From positions 1 to 9,307 of the forward strand of contig JAODMS010000028.1 of NCBI GenBank assembly GCA_025464925.1: a DNA stretch of 9,307 nucleotides, given 5' to 3'. Made by a program: the position numbers and the translations under genes. Shown here piece after piece: positions 1 to 6,118 of the stretch (its first letter is position 1; each line of letters opens with the position of its first letter). The notes under the pieces are model-generated. The model did not search any database. It saw only the letters and a list, made by a program, of their open reading frames with translations, and was not told the origin of the DNA. The stretch comes from Arthrobacter sp. GTDB taxonomy: Bacteria; Actinomycetota; Actinomycetes; Actinomycetales; Micrococcaceae.

Positions 1-824
1 GCGGTGTCCTTGGCTTCCTCGAGCTGGCGGACATAGGCGGCGATTTCCGGATCCTCAGTGGCCAGCTCGTCGACGCCGCGTTCCCAGGCGTCTGATTCCT
101 CGACGAGTTCCGTGGTGTCCAGGGGGACCTGCAGGAGCTCCTCGATCCGGTGGAGCAACGCCAGCTGCGCCTTGGGGGACGGCGCCTGGGCCACGTAGTG
201 GGGCACGGCGGCCCAGAGCGAGATGGTGGGCAGGCCCGCCAGCAGGGCTACTTCCCCAAGCACGCCGACGATCCCCACGGGACCCTCATACTGCGACGCC
301 TCCAGGTCCATTCGCTCACGCAGGGCGCTGTCATCCGTGGACGCGCTCACGGGGATCGGGCGGCTGTGCGGCACGTCCGCAAGGAGGGCACCGACGAGGA
401 TCACATAGTCCACGTGGAGGGCCGCCGCGTGCACCAGCAGTTCGGCCGTGTAGGCGCGCCATTTGTAGGACGGCTCGGTGCCCTGGACGAAGATGACGTC
501 CACATTCGAGTCGGGAACGCTGGCCTTGAAGATGCGGGTGGACGGCCATTTGATCTTCCGCTCACCGGCAGCGGTCCGGCGGATCGTCGGCCGGGTGAAC
601 TGGAAGTCGTAGTACTCATCGGCGTCTACCGTGGCGACCTTCTTGCCGCCCCAGAGCTTGTTCAGATACCGCAGGGCGTCGCTCGCGGCCTCTCCGGCGT
701 CGTTCCACCCCTCAAAGGCGGCAAGCATCACAGTGATGCGCCGCCCCTCGGGCACAGGCTGCAACAGCCGTTCCGGCTCGGGCGCGGCGCCCGTTTCCGT
801 GGTGTCTCCCTCGAAGCTGTTCAT
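1..824 (-). CDS. PAC2-family protein (DUF75), 3' end cut by window edge
   Basis: The minus strand is open from an ATG at 824-822 to the window edge, giving 274 residues with no stop. Visible family-type motifs are AFEGWNDAGEAAS (about residues 36-48), FVQGTEPSYKWR (112-123), LVGALLADVPHSRP (143-156) and LWAAVPHY (203-210). The C-terminal part is charged and helical (about 220-273). PAC2 proteins of actinobacteria are usually around 300 residues, so only a short tail should be missing. The family is named after the eukaryotic proteasome assembly chaperone 2; the biochemical role of the bacterial members is not settled. The gene is divergent from the HAD-M50-trmI-proteasome genes. From memory, M. 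tuberculosis also has a PAC2 gene (Rv2125) in the wider proteasome neighbourhood. A role in proteasome assembly is inference only. The start is supported by family-like sequence soon after it and a -10-like TAGGGT just upstream. Confidence 0.9.
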   Translation of the reverse strand, partial: MNSFEGDTTETGAAPEPERLLQPVPEGRRITVMLAAFEGWNDAGEAASDALRYLNKLWGGKKVATVDADEYYDFQFTRPTIRRTAAGERKIKWPSTRIFKASVPDSNVDVIFVQGTEPSYKWRAYTAELLVHAAALHVDYVILVGALLADVPHSRPIPVSASTDDSALRERMDLEASQYEGPVGIVGVLGEVALLAGLPTISLWAAVPHYVAQAPSPKAQLALLHRIEELLQVPLDTTELVEESDAWERGVDELATEDPEIAAYVRQLEEAKDT

Positions 825-830
825 CTCTTC

Positions 831-836
831 ACCCTA
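831..836 (-). promoter_or_regulatory. Candidate -10 element of PAC2 gene (leaderless geometry)
   Basis: On the minus strand TAGGGT (TANNNT) is followed by six bases, GAAGAG, and then the ATG at 824. This distance would place the transcription start at or next to the A of the start codon, as in leaderless actinobacterial mRNAs. No good -35 hexamer is visible. The AGGG inside this motif could instead serve as a weak ribosome binding site, so the call is uncertain. Confidence 0.35.
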
Positions 837-904
837 CTTCCAAGGAGCGGCCCCACGCATGGAATGCAGCGCCGCAAGTCCGCAAATCATTGCCGGCATA
901 CCGG

Positions 905-924
905 AGCCGCCCGTGCGGGCGGCT
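905..924. repeat. Perfect 9-bp inverted repeat in divergent spacer (possible operator)
   Basis: AGCCGCCCG (905-913) and CGGGCGGCT (916-924) are exact reverse complements separated by TG. The repeat lies almost midway between the two divergent start codons (81 bases from the PAC2 start, 88 from the HAD start) and no gene ends next to it, so a terminator role is unlikely. A dimeric repressor site is one possible reading. Chance is also possible because the spacer is very GC-rich. Confidence 0.4.
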
Positions 925-999
925 GCGCCGGGGCGGGCGCCGCAGACGCAGGATATCCGCCACGGGCGTAGTGCGGGAGCCTGCTGTGGGGCTTCACCG

Positions 1000-1005
1000 T
1001 AGACT
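1000..1005 (+). promoter_or_regulatory. Candidate -10 element of the HAD gene (leaderless geometry)
   Basis: TAGACT matches the actinobacterial TANNNT -10 pattern and ends seven bases before the ATG at 1013. This fits transcription starting at the start codon. The intervening GGAGGGC looks like a Shine-Dalgarno sequence but sits only 2-3 bases from the ATG, which is too close for normal use. No clear -35 box is seen. If correct, this promoter would drive the HAD-M50 pair and perhaps genes further downstream. Confidence 0.45.
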
Positions 1006-1012
1006 GGAGGGC

Positions 1013-1771
1013 ATGCGATCCTCAGCCTCCCAGCCACTTCTCAAAGCTGCCTTATGGGATATGGATGGCACCATCGTCGACACCGAGCCGTACTGGATCG
1101 AAGCCGAGCACGCCCTCGTGGCCGCGCACGGCGGACAGTGGTCCCACGAGCAGGCCATGCAGCTCGTGGGCCAGTCGCTCCACTTCTCCGCGGGAATCCT
1201 GCAGGAAGCCGGCGTGAAGCTGGAGAGCCGCGAAATCATCGACACCCTTACGGGGCACGTCATCAGCCAGGTCCGGAACTCCGTGCCCTGGCGGCCCGGA
1301 GCACGCGAACTGCTGGACGAGCTCCACACGGCCGGGATCCGCTGCGCCCTGGTGACCATGTCCGAGGCCCCGCTGGCCCGCGAAATCGTCGCCAGCCTGC
1401 CGAAGCCCTACTTCGACTTCCTGGTCACGGGCGATACCGTCACGCAGGGAAAACCACACCCCGAGGCCTACCTCAAGGCCGTCGAACTGCTGCGGCAGCA
1501 GGATCCGGAGCTGACGCTGCACCAGTGCGTCGCTCTGGAAGACTCCGGACCGGGCGTCGCCGCGGCCGTGGCTTCCGGCGTCGTGACGGTCGCCATTCCG
1601 CACATCACGCCCTTGCCCCACGACCCGCGCCGCGCCACCTGGGACACCCTCCAGGGACGCACCGTAGCGGACCTCGAAGAGCTGGTGGCGCTGCGGCACG
1701 AGTTCCCGGAGGCAACTTTCGGGCTGGAAAGCGCTGTCACCCCCATCAGCAGGAGCCTGGCCATTGACTGA
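1013..1771 (+). CDS. HAD-superfamily hydrolase (phosphatase/phosphomutase-like)
   Basis: The 252-residue product carries the full HAD signature set. Motif I is DMDGTIVD (residues 16-23, nucleophile Asp16 and acid/base Asp18). Motif II is the Thr of LVTMSEA (Thr115). Motif III is the Lys of GKPHPEAY (Lys147). Motif IV is ALEDSGPG (Glu176, Asp177). A helical cap lies between motifs I and II (about residues 24-95), as in subclass I enzymes of the beta-phosphoglucomutase/phosphatase type. It is probably a soluble Mg-dependent phosphatase; the substrate cannot be read from the sequence. ATG 1013 was chosen because the core Rossmann strand begins about ten residues later and a -10-like hexamer sits right before it; the open frame back to 890 has no ribosome binding site or family sequence. 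Its end overlaps the M50 gene by 8 bases, so the two are probably co-translated. Confidence 0.93.
   Translation: MRSSASQPLLKAALWDMDGTIVDTEPYWIEAEHALVAAHGGQWSHEQAMQLVGQSLHFSAGILQEAGVKLESREIIDTLTGHVISQVRNSVPWRPGARELLDELHTAGIRCALVTMSEAPLAREIVASLPKPYFDFLVTGDTVTQGKPHPEAYLKAVELLRQQDPELTLHQCVALEDSGPGVAAAVASGVVTVAIPHITPLPHDPRRATWDTLQGRTVADLEELVALRHEFPEATFGLESAVTPISRSLAID
1751..1755 (+). promoter_or_regulatory. Ribosome binding site fixing the TTG start of the M50 gene
   Basis: AGGAG lies inside the last codons of the HAD gene, eight bases before TTG 1764. It supports this rare start codon and the 8-base gene overlap, which suggests translational coupling. Confidence 0.7.
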
Positions 1772-2990
1772 CACCGAAGCCCCGGGACAGCCGCCCAAAC
1801 GCCTCAGTGACCGCAGGGAGGGGATCCCGCTGGGACGAATCGCCGGCATCCCGGTGGTTCTCGCCTATTCCTGGTTCATCATCGCGGCGTTCACCGTGAT
1901 CGTCTACGGACCCGTCCTCCAGCGCAACGATCCGGGACTTGGCGCCACCGCCTACCTGGTGGCCTTCGCCTACGCCGTACTCCTGCTGATCTCGGTGCTG
2001 GTGCACGAGCTGGCCCACGCGCTGACCGCCAAGATCTACCACTGGCCCACCGAGAAAATCGTCCTCAACTTGTGGGGCGGCCACACCCAGTTCGAAAGCT
2101 TTACGGCATCGCCGGGCCGGTCGGTGCTGGTGGCCATGGCCGGTCCCGCCGCGAACCTTGCCCTGGCCGGCGGAGGCTGGCTCCTCGTGTCCACCGGAAA
2201 CCTGAGCGGCGTCGCTGACATCCTGGCCAACATCTTCGTATGGGCCAACTTGCTGATCGGCATCTTCAATGTGCTGCCCGGCCTGCCGCTGGACGGCGGC
2301 AGGCTGGTGGAATCAGCCGTCTGGAAGGCGACCGGCAGCCAGGAAAAGGGCACGATCGCGGCCGGCTGGGGAGGCAGGATCATCGTCGTCGCCCTGGCGG
2401 TGTGGTTCATCGTCCTGCCCCTGCTCAGCGGGGAACGCCCGGATATTTCCCTCATGCTCATCACAACCCTGGTGGGCAGCTTCCTGTGGATGGGCGCCAC
2501 CGCGTCCATCCAGCAGGCGCACCTCCGGGGCAGGCTGCACCTGGTGGACGCCGCCGCCCTCGCCGAGCCCGCCGTCGGCCTTCCACAATCCGCCACCGTC
2601 GCGGACGTGCTGGCCCTGGCGCCCGGCGGAACCCCCGCCGTCGTGTTGTGTGGCGGGGACGGACGTCCTGTCGCACTGGTCGATGCCCGGGCCGCAGCGA
2701 CGGTCCCTCCGGCCGCCGCCGCCACGACGCCGGTCACGGCCGTCTCCTCCGCCCTCGGCACCGGCGCTTACGTGCCCCAGGACTCCAAGGGCCAGGAGCT
2801 GCTCCAGTACCTTGCGCAGCTGGAGGGCCAGGCGTACGCCGTGGTGGACCGGAACGGGACCGTTACCGGCCTGCTGCACCAGTCAACCGTCCTCAACGCC
2901 ATCACCGGCAAGGATCCGCGGGGCAGCAGACGCGGGCAGGGCAGGACCCAAAGGCAGCGCAACAGTCAGAATCAGGACCAGAACCGGTAG
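1764..2990 (+). CDS. Site-2 protease family (M50) membrane metalloprotease with CBS-like C-terminal region
   Basis: The 408-residue product has the zinc-binding HELAH motif (residues 81-85, His81, Glu82, His85) in a hydrophobic segment, and the second S2P motif NVLPGLPLDGGR (169-180) with the third zinc ligand Asp177. About six membrane segments can be seen (roughly 28-50, 60-88, 118-143, 153-172, 203-222, 229-247). Residues about 255-382 resemble a pair of degenerate CBS modules, which in this subgroup probably sit in the cytosol and sense nucleotides or control the protease. A polar Arg/Gln/Asn-rich tail ends the protein (about 385-408). The architecture resembles actinobacterial Rip3-type S2P proteins. 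Such enzymes cut membrane-embedded substrates such as anti-sigma factors, but no anti-sigma or sigma gene lies in this window. The start codon is TTG with AGGAG eight bases upstream, overlapping the HAD gene. Confidence 0.92.
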   Translation: MTDTEAPGQPPKRLSDRREGIPLGRIAGIPVVLAYSWFIIAAFTVIVYGPVLQRNDPGLGATAYLVAFAYAVLLLISVLVHELAHALTAKIYHWPTEKIVLNLWGGHTQFESFTASPGRSVLVAMAGPAANLALAGGGWLLVSTGNLSGVADILANIFVWANLLIGIFNVLPGLPLDGGRLVESAVWKATGSQEKGTIAAGWGGRIIVVALAVWFIVLPLLSGERPDISLMLITTLVGSFLWMGATASIQQAHLRGRLHLVDAAALAEPAVGLPQSATVADVLALAPGGTPAVVLCGGDGRPVALVDARAAATVPPAAAATTPVTAVSSALGTGAYVPQDSKGQELLQYLAQLEGQAYAVVDRNGTVTGLLHQSTVLNAITGKDPRGSRRGQGRTQRQRNSQNQDQNR

Positions 2991-3004
2991 AGTTACCTGC
3001 CGGT
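2983..3004 (+). other. Stem-loop spanning the M50 stop codon
   Basis: ACCGGTAG (2983-2990, including the TAG stop) can pair with CTGCCGGT (2997-3004), seven Watson-Crick pairs plus one G-U, around a six-base loop. No U-tract follows directly, so it is not a classical terminator. It could weaken read-through or shield the mRNA end. Confidence 0.35.
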
Positions 3005-3016
3005 CGTGAATTTCCG

Positions 3017-3039
3017 GCCCGGGGCGCAAGGCCCCGGGC
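3017..3039 (+). terminator. GC-rich hairpin between M50 and trmI genes (terminator-like, no U-tract)
   Basis: GCCCGGGGC (3017-3025) pairs perfectly over 9 bp with GCCCCGGGC (3031-3039) around the loop GCAAG. It lies 26 bases past the M50 stop. The following ACAAGGACC lacks a U-tract; actinobacterial terminators often lack one, so partial termination between the HAD-M50 genes and trmI is plausible but unproven. Confidence 0.4.
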
Positions 3040-3049
3040 ACAAGGACCC

Positions 3050-3071
3050 GGCCGCCGGCGTATCCGCGGCC
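3050..3071 (+). other. Stem-loop upstream of the trmI ribosome binding site
   Basis: GGCCGC (3050-3055) pairs with GCGGCC (3066-3071) with a 10-base loop, ending 12 bases before the trmI ribosome binding site region. It is the third consecutive hairpin in the spacer. Its function is not evident. Confidence 0.25.
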
Positions 3072-3102
3072 ACACAGCTTTACAGGAGCGAGGAACATCT
3101 TC

Positions 3103-4176
3103 ATGAGCAGCGACACCGCGGCCAACACCGCAAATCCGGCCGACGCCACCACGGGTACCAGCACGGCAGCCGCCGGCACGCCGCCGATCGGTGCTGCGCG
3201 CCGCCGCGGACCGTTCCGGGAAGGTGAGCGGGTGCAGCTCACGGATGAACGCGGCCGTATGAACACCATCACCCTGGAAGTGGGCGGGGCGTTCCACACG
3301 CACCGCGGCTTCCTCAACCACGACGAGATCATCGGCCAGCCGGATGGCTCCGTCGTCGTCAACAACGTCGGCCAGCAGTACCAGACGCTGCGTCCCCTGC
3401 TCTCGGATTTCGTGCTGTCGATGCCCCGTGGCGCGGCGGTGGTCTATCCCAAGGACGCCGGACAGATCGTCACCATGGCAGACATCTTTCCGGGGGCCCG
3501 CGTGGTCGAAGCCGGAGTGGGGTCCGGCGCGCTCTCCATCTCGCTGCTGCGTGCGGTGGGCGACAACGGCTACCTGCATTCCTTTGAACGCCGTGAAGAG
3601 TTTGCGGACATCGCCCGCGGCAACGTCGAGACGATCTTCGGCGGACCGCACCCGGCGTGGAAGATTTCCCTCGGTGACTTCCAGGAGGAAGTCGTCCGCA
3701 GCGAGGCACCGGGATCCGTGGACCGGGTGGTCCTGGACATGCTCGCCCCATGGGAGTGCCTCGACGCCGTCGCGACCGTCCTGGCTCCCGGTGGCGTCTG
3801 GATCAATTATGTCGCCACTGTGACGCAGCTGTCCCGGACGGCCGAGGCCATCCGCGCGGACGGCCGCTTCACCGCACCCGATGCCTGGGAATCCATGGTC
3901 CGCGGCTGGCACCTCGAGGGCCTCGCCGTGCGTCCGGACCACCGCATGGTTGCCCACACCGGCTTCCTGCTCGTCACGCGCAGGCTGGCCGATGGCGTCA
4001 CTGGCATCTCCGTGAAGCGCCGTCCCTCGAAGACGGACTTCAACGCGGAGGACGTCAACGCCTGGACGCCCGGGGCTGTGGGGGAGCGGGCCGTCTCAGA
4101 CAAGAAACTGCGCCGAGCCGCGCGCGACGCAATCGCCGGAACGAACGTAGTGGACGCGCCGGACGTTACCGAGTAG
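3103..4176 (+). CDS. trmI: tRNA (adenine(58)-N1)-methyltransferase TrmI
   Basis: This is an S-adenosylmethionine-dependent enzyme that methylates N1 of adenine 58 in the T-loop of tRNAs; family members act as homotetramers. The 357-residue product has the TrmI N-terminal domain (about 37-110), the junction motif YPKDAGQI (115-122), the SAM-binding motif I EAGVGSGALS (136-145), the acidic FERREEF segment (161-167), the catalytic-region motif VLDMLAPWE (210-218) and a conserved RPDHRMVAHTGFLL stretch (277-290). An Ala/Thr/Gly-rich N-terminal tail (about 1-35) and a charged C-terminal extension (about 300-357) make it longer than the roughly 280-residue mycobacterial enzyme. ATG 3103 is preceded by AGGAGCGAGGAA (3084-3095) at a good distance. 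Proximity to mpa resembles mycobacteria, where trmI lies a few genes from mpa; a functional link to the proteasome is not established. Confidence 0.95.
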   Translation: MSSDTAANTANPADATTGTSTAAAGTPPIGAARRRGPFREGERVQLTDERGRMNTITLEVGGAFHTHRGFLNHDEIIGQPDGSVVVNNVGQQYQTLRPLLSDFVLSMPRGAAVVYPKDAGQIVTMADIFPGARVVEAGVGSGALSISLLRAVGDNGYLHSFERREEFADIARGNVETIFGGPHPAWKISLGDFQEEVVRSEAPGSVDRVVLDMLAPWECLDAVATVLAPGGVWINYVATVTQLSRTAEAIRADGRFTAPDAWESMVRGWHLEGLAVRPDHRMVAHTGFLLVTRRLADGVTGISVKRRPSKTDFNAEDVNAWTPGAVGERAVSDKKLRRAARDAIAGTNVVDAPDVTE

Positions 4177-4220
4177 AAGGATATTTCGGATGGGTCCAGC
4201 AGCACCCGCCTTCTTGGGGC

Positions 4221-4226
4221 TATGGT
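4221..4226 (+). promoter_or_regulatory. Possible -10 element upstream of mpa
   Basis: TATGGT fits TANNNT and would give a transcription start near 4233, followed by AGGAAGGGG (4241-4249) and ATG 4260. No convincing -35 hexamer is found 16-18 bases upstream. It may be an internal promoter for the proteasome genes in the 83-base trmI-mpa spacer. Low certainty. Confidence 0.25.
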
Positions 4227-4259
4227 CTTAATAGAAGCGTAGGAAGGGGCTGATGCACG

Positions 4260-6071
4260 ATGGAGACTCCGAACACTGATCCGGGCCGCACACCGGCAGA
4301 CGACTCACAGGCGACTGCCGGACGGGCCGACGCGCGGCATGCCGCGGCCACCGACGACGACCGCTACGCCGCCAGTGAGATGTCCGTGGCGGAGCGGCAG
4401 GTCAATATCCTCCGGGACAAGCTCCGGCACATTGACCGCCAGCTCGCCGCGGCCACGCAGAACAATTCGAAACTTGTCGGCATGCTCGAGACCGCCAAGG
4501 CCGAGATCCTCCGGCTCAAGAACGCCCTCGACCAGGAAGGCCAGCCGCCGTACAGCTTCGGCACCGTGCTGCAGCTGAACCCGAAGCGGCAGCCGTCCGC
4601 CGGCAACAGCGGCCAGGCCGCCACCGAAGAGTCCGTGGATATCTTCAACGCCGGCCGGAAAATGCGTGTGGGAGTCAGCCCGCTGGTCAACATCAACCAG
4701 CTGACGGTCGGCCAGGAAGTCCTGCTCAACGAGGCCCTGCTGGTGGTGGCCGGACTGGGCTATGAGCGGGCCGGCGACCTCGTGACGCTGAAGGAACTGC
4801 TGGGGTCCGACCGCGCCCTGGTGGTCGGCCGCGCGGACGAGGAACGGGTCATCCGGCTTTCCGGTGCCCTGCTGGCGCAGAAACTCCGGGTCGGCGACGC
4901 GCTCTCGATAGACTCGCGCACCGGTTACGCGCTGGAGAAAATTCCGCGCTCCGAGGTGGAAAACCTGGTCCTGGAGGAAGTTCCGGACATCACCTACCAG
5001 GACATCGGCGGGCTGGGGCCGCAGATTGAACAGATCCGCGACGCCGTCGAACTGCCGTTCCTGCACCCGGACCTGTACCGCGAACACGGGCTCAAAGCGC
5101 CCAAAGGCATCCTGCTCTACGGCCCGCCGGGCTGCGGCAAGACGCTGATCGCCAAGGCCGTGGCCAACTCCCTGGCCGCCCGTGCGGCCGAGCGTGCGGG
5201 CAAGACAGACATGAAGAGCTACTTCCTGAACATCAAGGGCCCGGAACTCCTCGACAAGTACGTCGGCGAGACCGAACGGCATATCCGGCTGATCTTCGCC
5301 CGCGCCCGGGAGAAGGCCTCCGAGGGCAGCCCCGTCGTGGTGTTCTTCGACGAGATGGACTCGCTGTTCCGCACCCGCGGCACCGGTATCTCCTCCGACG
5401 TCGAGACCACCATCGTTCCGCAGCTGCTCAGCGAGATCGACGGCGTGGAGCGGCTCGACAACGTGATCGTCATCGGCGCCTCCAACCGTGAGGACATGAT
5501 CGATCCGGCCATCCTGCGGCCCGGACGGCTGGACGTCAAGGTGAAGATCCAGCGCCCCGACGCCGAGGCAGCGGCGGACATCTTCAACAAGTACATCACT
5601 ACCGATCTTCCGTTCCACGGCTCGGACCTCGCCGAGCACGACGGCGACGTGCAGGCCACCGTGGACGCGATGATCCAGCGCACCGTCGAGGCGATGTACT
5701 CCACCGAGAAGTCGAACGAGTACCTGGAAGTCACCTACGCCAACGGCGACACGGAGATGCTGTACTTCAAGGACTTCAATTCCGGCGCCGTCGTGCAGAA
5801 CGTCGTGGACCGGGCCAAGAAGTACGCCATCAAGGATCTGCTCACCATCGGGCAGAAAGGCCTGCGCATCGACCACCTGCTGCGCGCCGTCGTCGACGAA
5901 TTCCGTGAACACGAGGACATGCCCAATACCACCAATCCGGACGACTGGGCACGGATCTCAGGCAAGAAGGGCGAACGCATCACCTACAGCCGCACCATCG
6001 TCCAGGGCAAGGCGGGCCAGGAACCCGGCAAGTCCATCGAGACGATGCCCAGCACGGGCCAGTACCTGTGA
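4260..6071 (+). CDS. mpa: Proteasome-associated AAA+ ATPase (Mpa/ARC)
   Basis: This ring-forming ATPase recognises pupylated proteins, unfolds them and feeds them into the 20S proteasome. The 603 residues match the family length (about 609 in M. tuberculosis). A coiled coil (about 42-94), which in Mpa binds Pup, is followed by the tandem OB region (about 98-235) and the AAA domain. Visible motifs are Walker A GPPGCGKT (288-295), the pore loop with KYVGE (333-337), Walker [10 protein letters not shown] (360-368) and arginine fingers in ILRPGRLD (418-425). The protein ends in STGQYL; the penultimate Tyr is the known docking element for the alpha ring. The first 40 residues are polar and probably disordered. 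AGGAAGGGG at 4241-4249 precedes ATG 4260. The stop overlaps an unused GTG, and dop begins 47 bases later. Confidence 0.97.
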   Translation: METPNTDPGRTPADDSQATAGRADARHAAATDDDRYAASEMSVAERQVNILRDKLRHIDRQLAAATQNNSKLVGMLETAKAEILRLKNALDQEGQPPYSFGTVLQLNPKRQPSAGNSGQAATEESVDIFNAGRKMRVGVSPLVNINQLTVGQEVLLNEALLVVAGLGYERAGDLVTLKELLGSDRALVVGRADEERVIRLSGALLAQKLRVGDALSIDSRTGYALEKIPRSEVENLVLEEVPDITYQDIGGLGPQIEQIRDAVELPFLHPDLYREHGLKAPKGILLYGPPGCGKTLIAKAVANSLAARAAERAGKTDMKSYFLNIKGPELLDKYVGETERHIRLIFARAREKASEGSPVVVFFDEMDSLFRTRGTGISSDVETTIVPQLLSEIDGVERLDNVIVIGASNREDMIDPAILRPGRLDVKVKIQRPDAEAAADIFNKYITTDLPFHGSDLAEHDGDVQATVDAMIQRTVEAMYSTEKSNEYLEVTYANGDTEMLYFKDFNSGAVVQNVVDRAKKYAIKDLLTIGQKGLRIDHLLRAVVDEFREHEDMPNTTNPDDWARISGKKGERITYSRTIVQGKAGQEPGKSIETMPSTGQYL

Positions 6072-6081
6072 CAGGACCAGT

Positions 6082-6097
6082 GGCCGGCAGGCCGGCC
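6082..6097 (+). other. GC-rich hairpin between mpa and dop
   Basis: GGCCGGC (6082-6088) and GCCGGCC (6091-6097) are exact complements with AG between; a six-pair stem with a four-base loop is the realistic fold. It starts 11 bases after the mpa stop and ends nine bases before the dop ribosome binding site. It could stabilise the upstream mRNA end or tune dop translation. Confidence 0.3.
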
Positions 6098-6106
6098 GAC
6101 GCCACC

Positions 6107-6111
6107 GGAGG
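6107..6111 (+). promoter_or_regulatory. Ribosome binding site deciding the dop start
   Basis: GGAGG is seven bases before GTG 6119. The upstream in-frame GTG 6068 has no such site and the ATG at 6131 is 19 bases away from it, so GTG 6119 is preferred. Confidence 0.7.
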
Positions 6112-6118
6112 TTTGCCT

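Noticed and set aside
150..971. 273-codon + strand open frame opposite the PAC2 gene
   Set aside because: The minus-strand frame carries clear PAC2 motifs over its whole length; the + strand frame is His/Gly/Arg-rich shadow sequence.
890..1012. Upstream extension of the HAD gene to 890 or to GTG 971
   Set aside because: The added residues are Arg/Gly-rich, run through the inverted repeat and -10-like element, and have no ribosome binding site.
1052..1849. 265-codon minus-strand frame opposite the HAD gene
   Set aside because: The HAD motifs I-IV are all intact on the + strand; the antisense frame is a composition shadow.
4305..5912. Long open frame (535 codons) antisense to mpa
   Set aside because: It is the mirror of a strongly conserved coding sequence in high-GC DNA, where antisense frames stay open because stop codons are rare. 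It has no recognisable family motif, and the + strand frame is unambiguous Mpa.
6068..6118. GTG at 6068 as dop start, overlapping the mpa stop by GTGA
   Set aside because: An attractive coupling arrangement, but it lacks a ribosome binding site and would add 17 residues before the family start, whereas GGAGG is ideally placed for GTG 6119.
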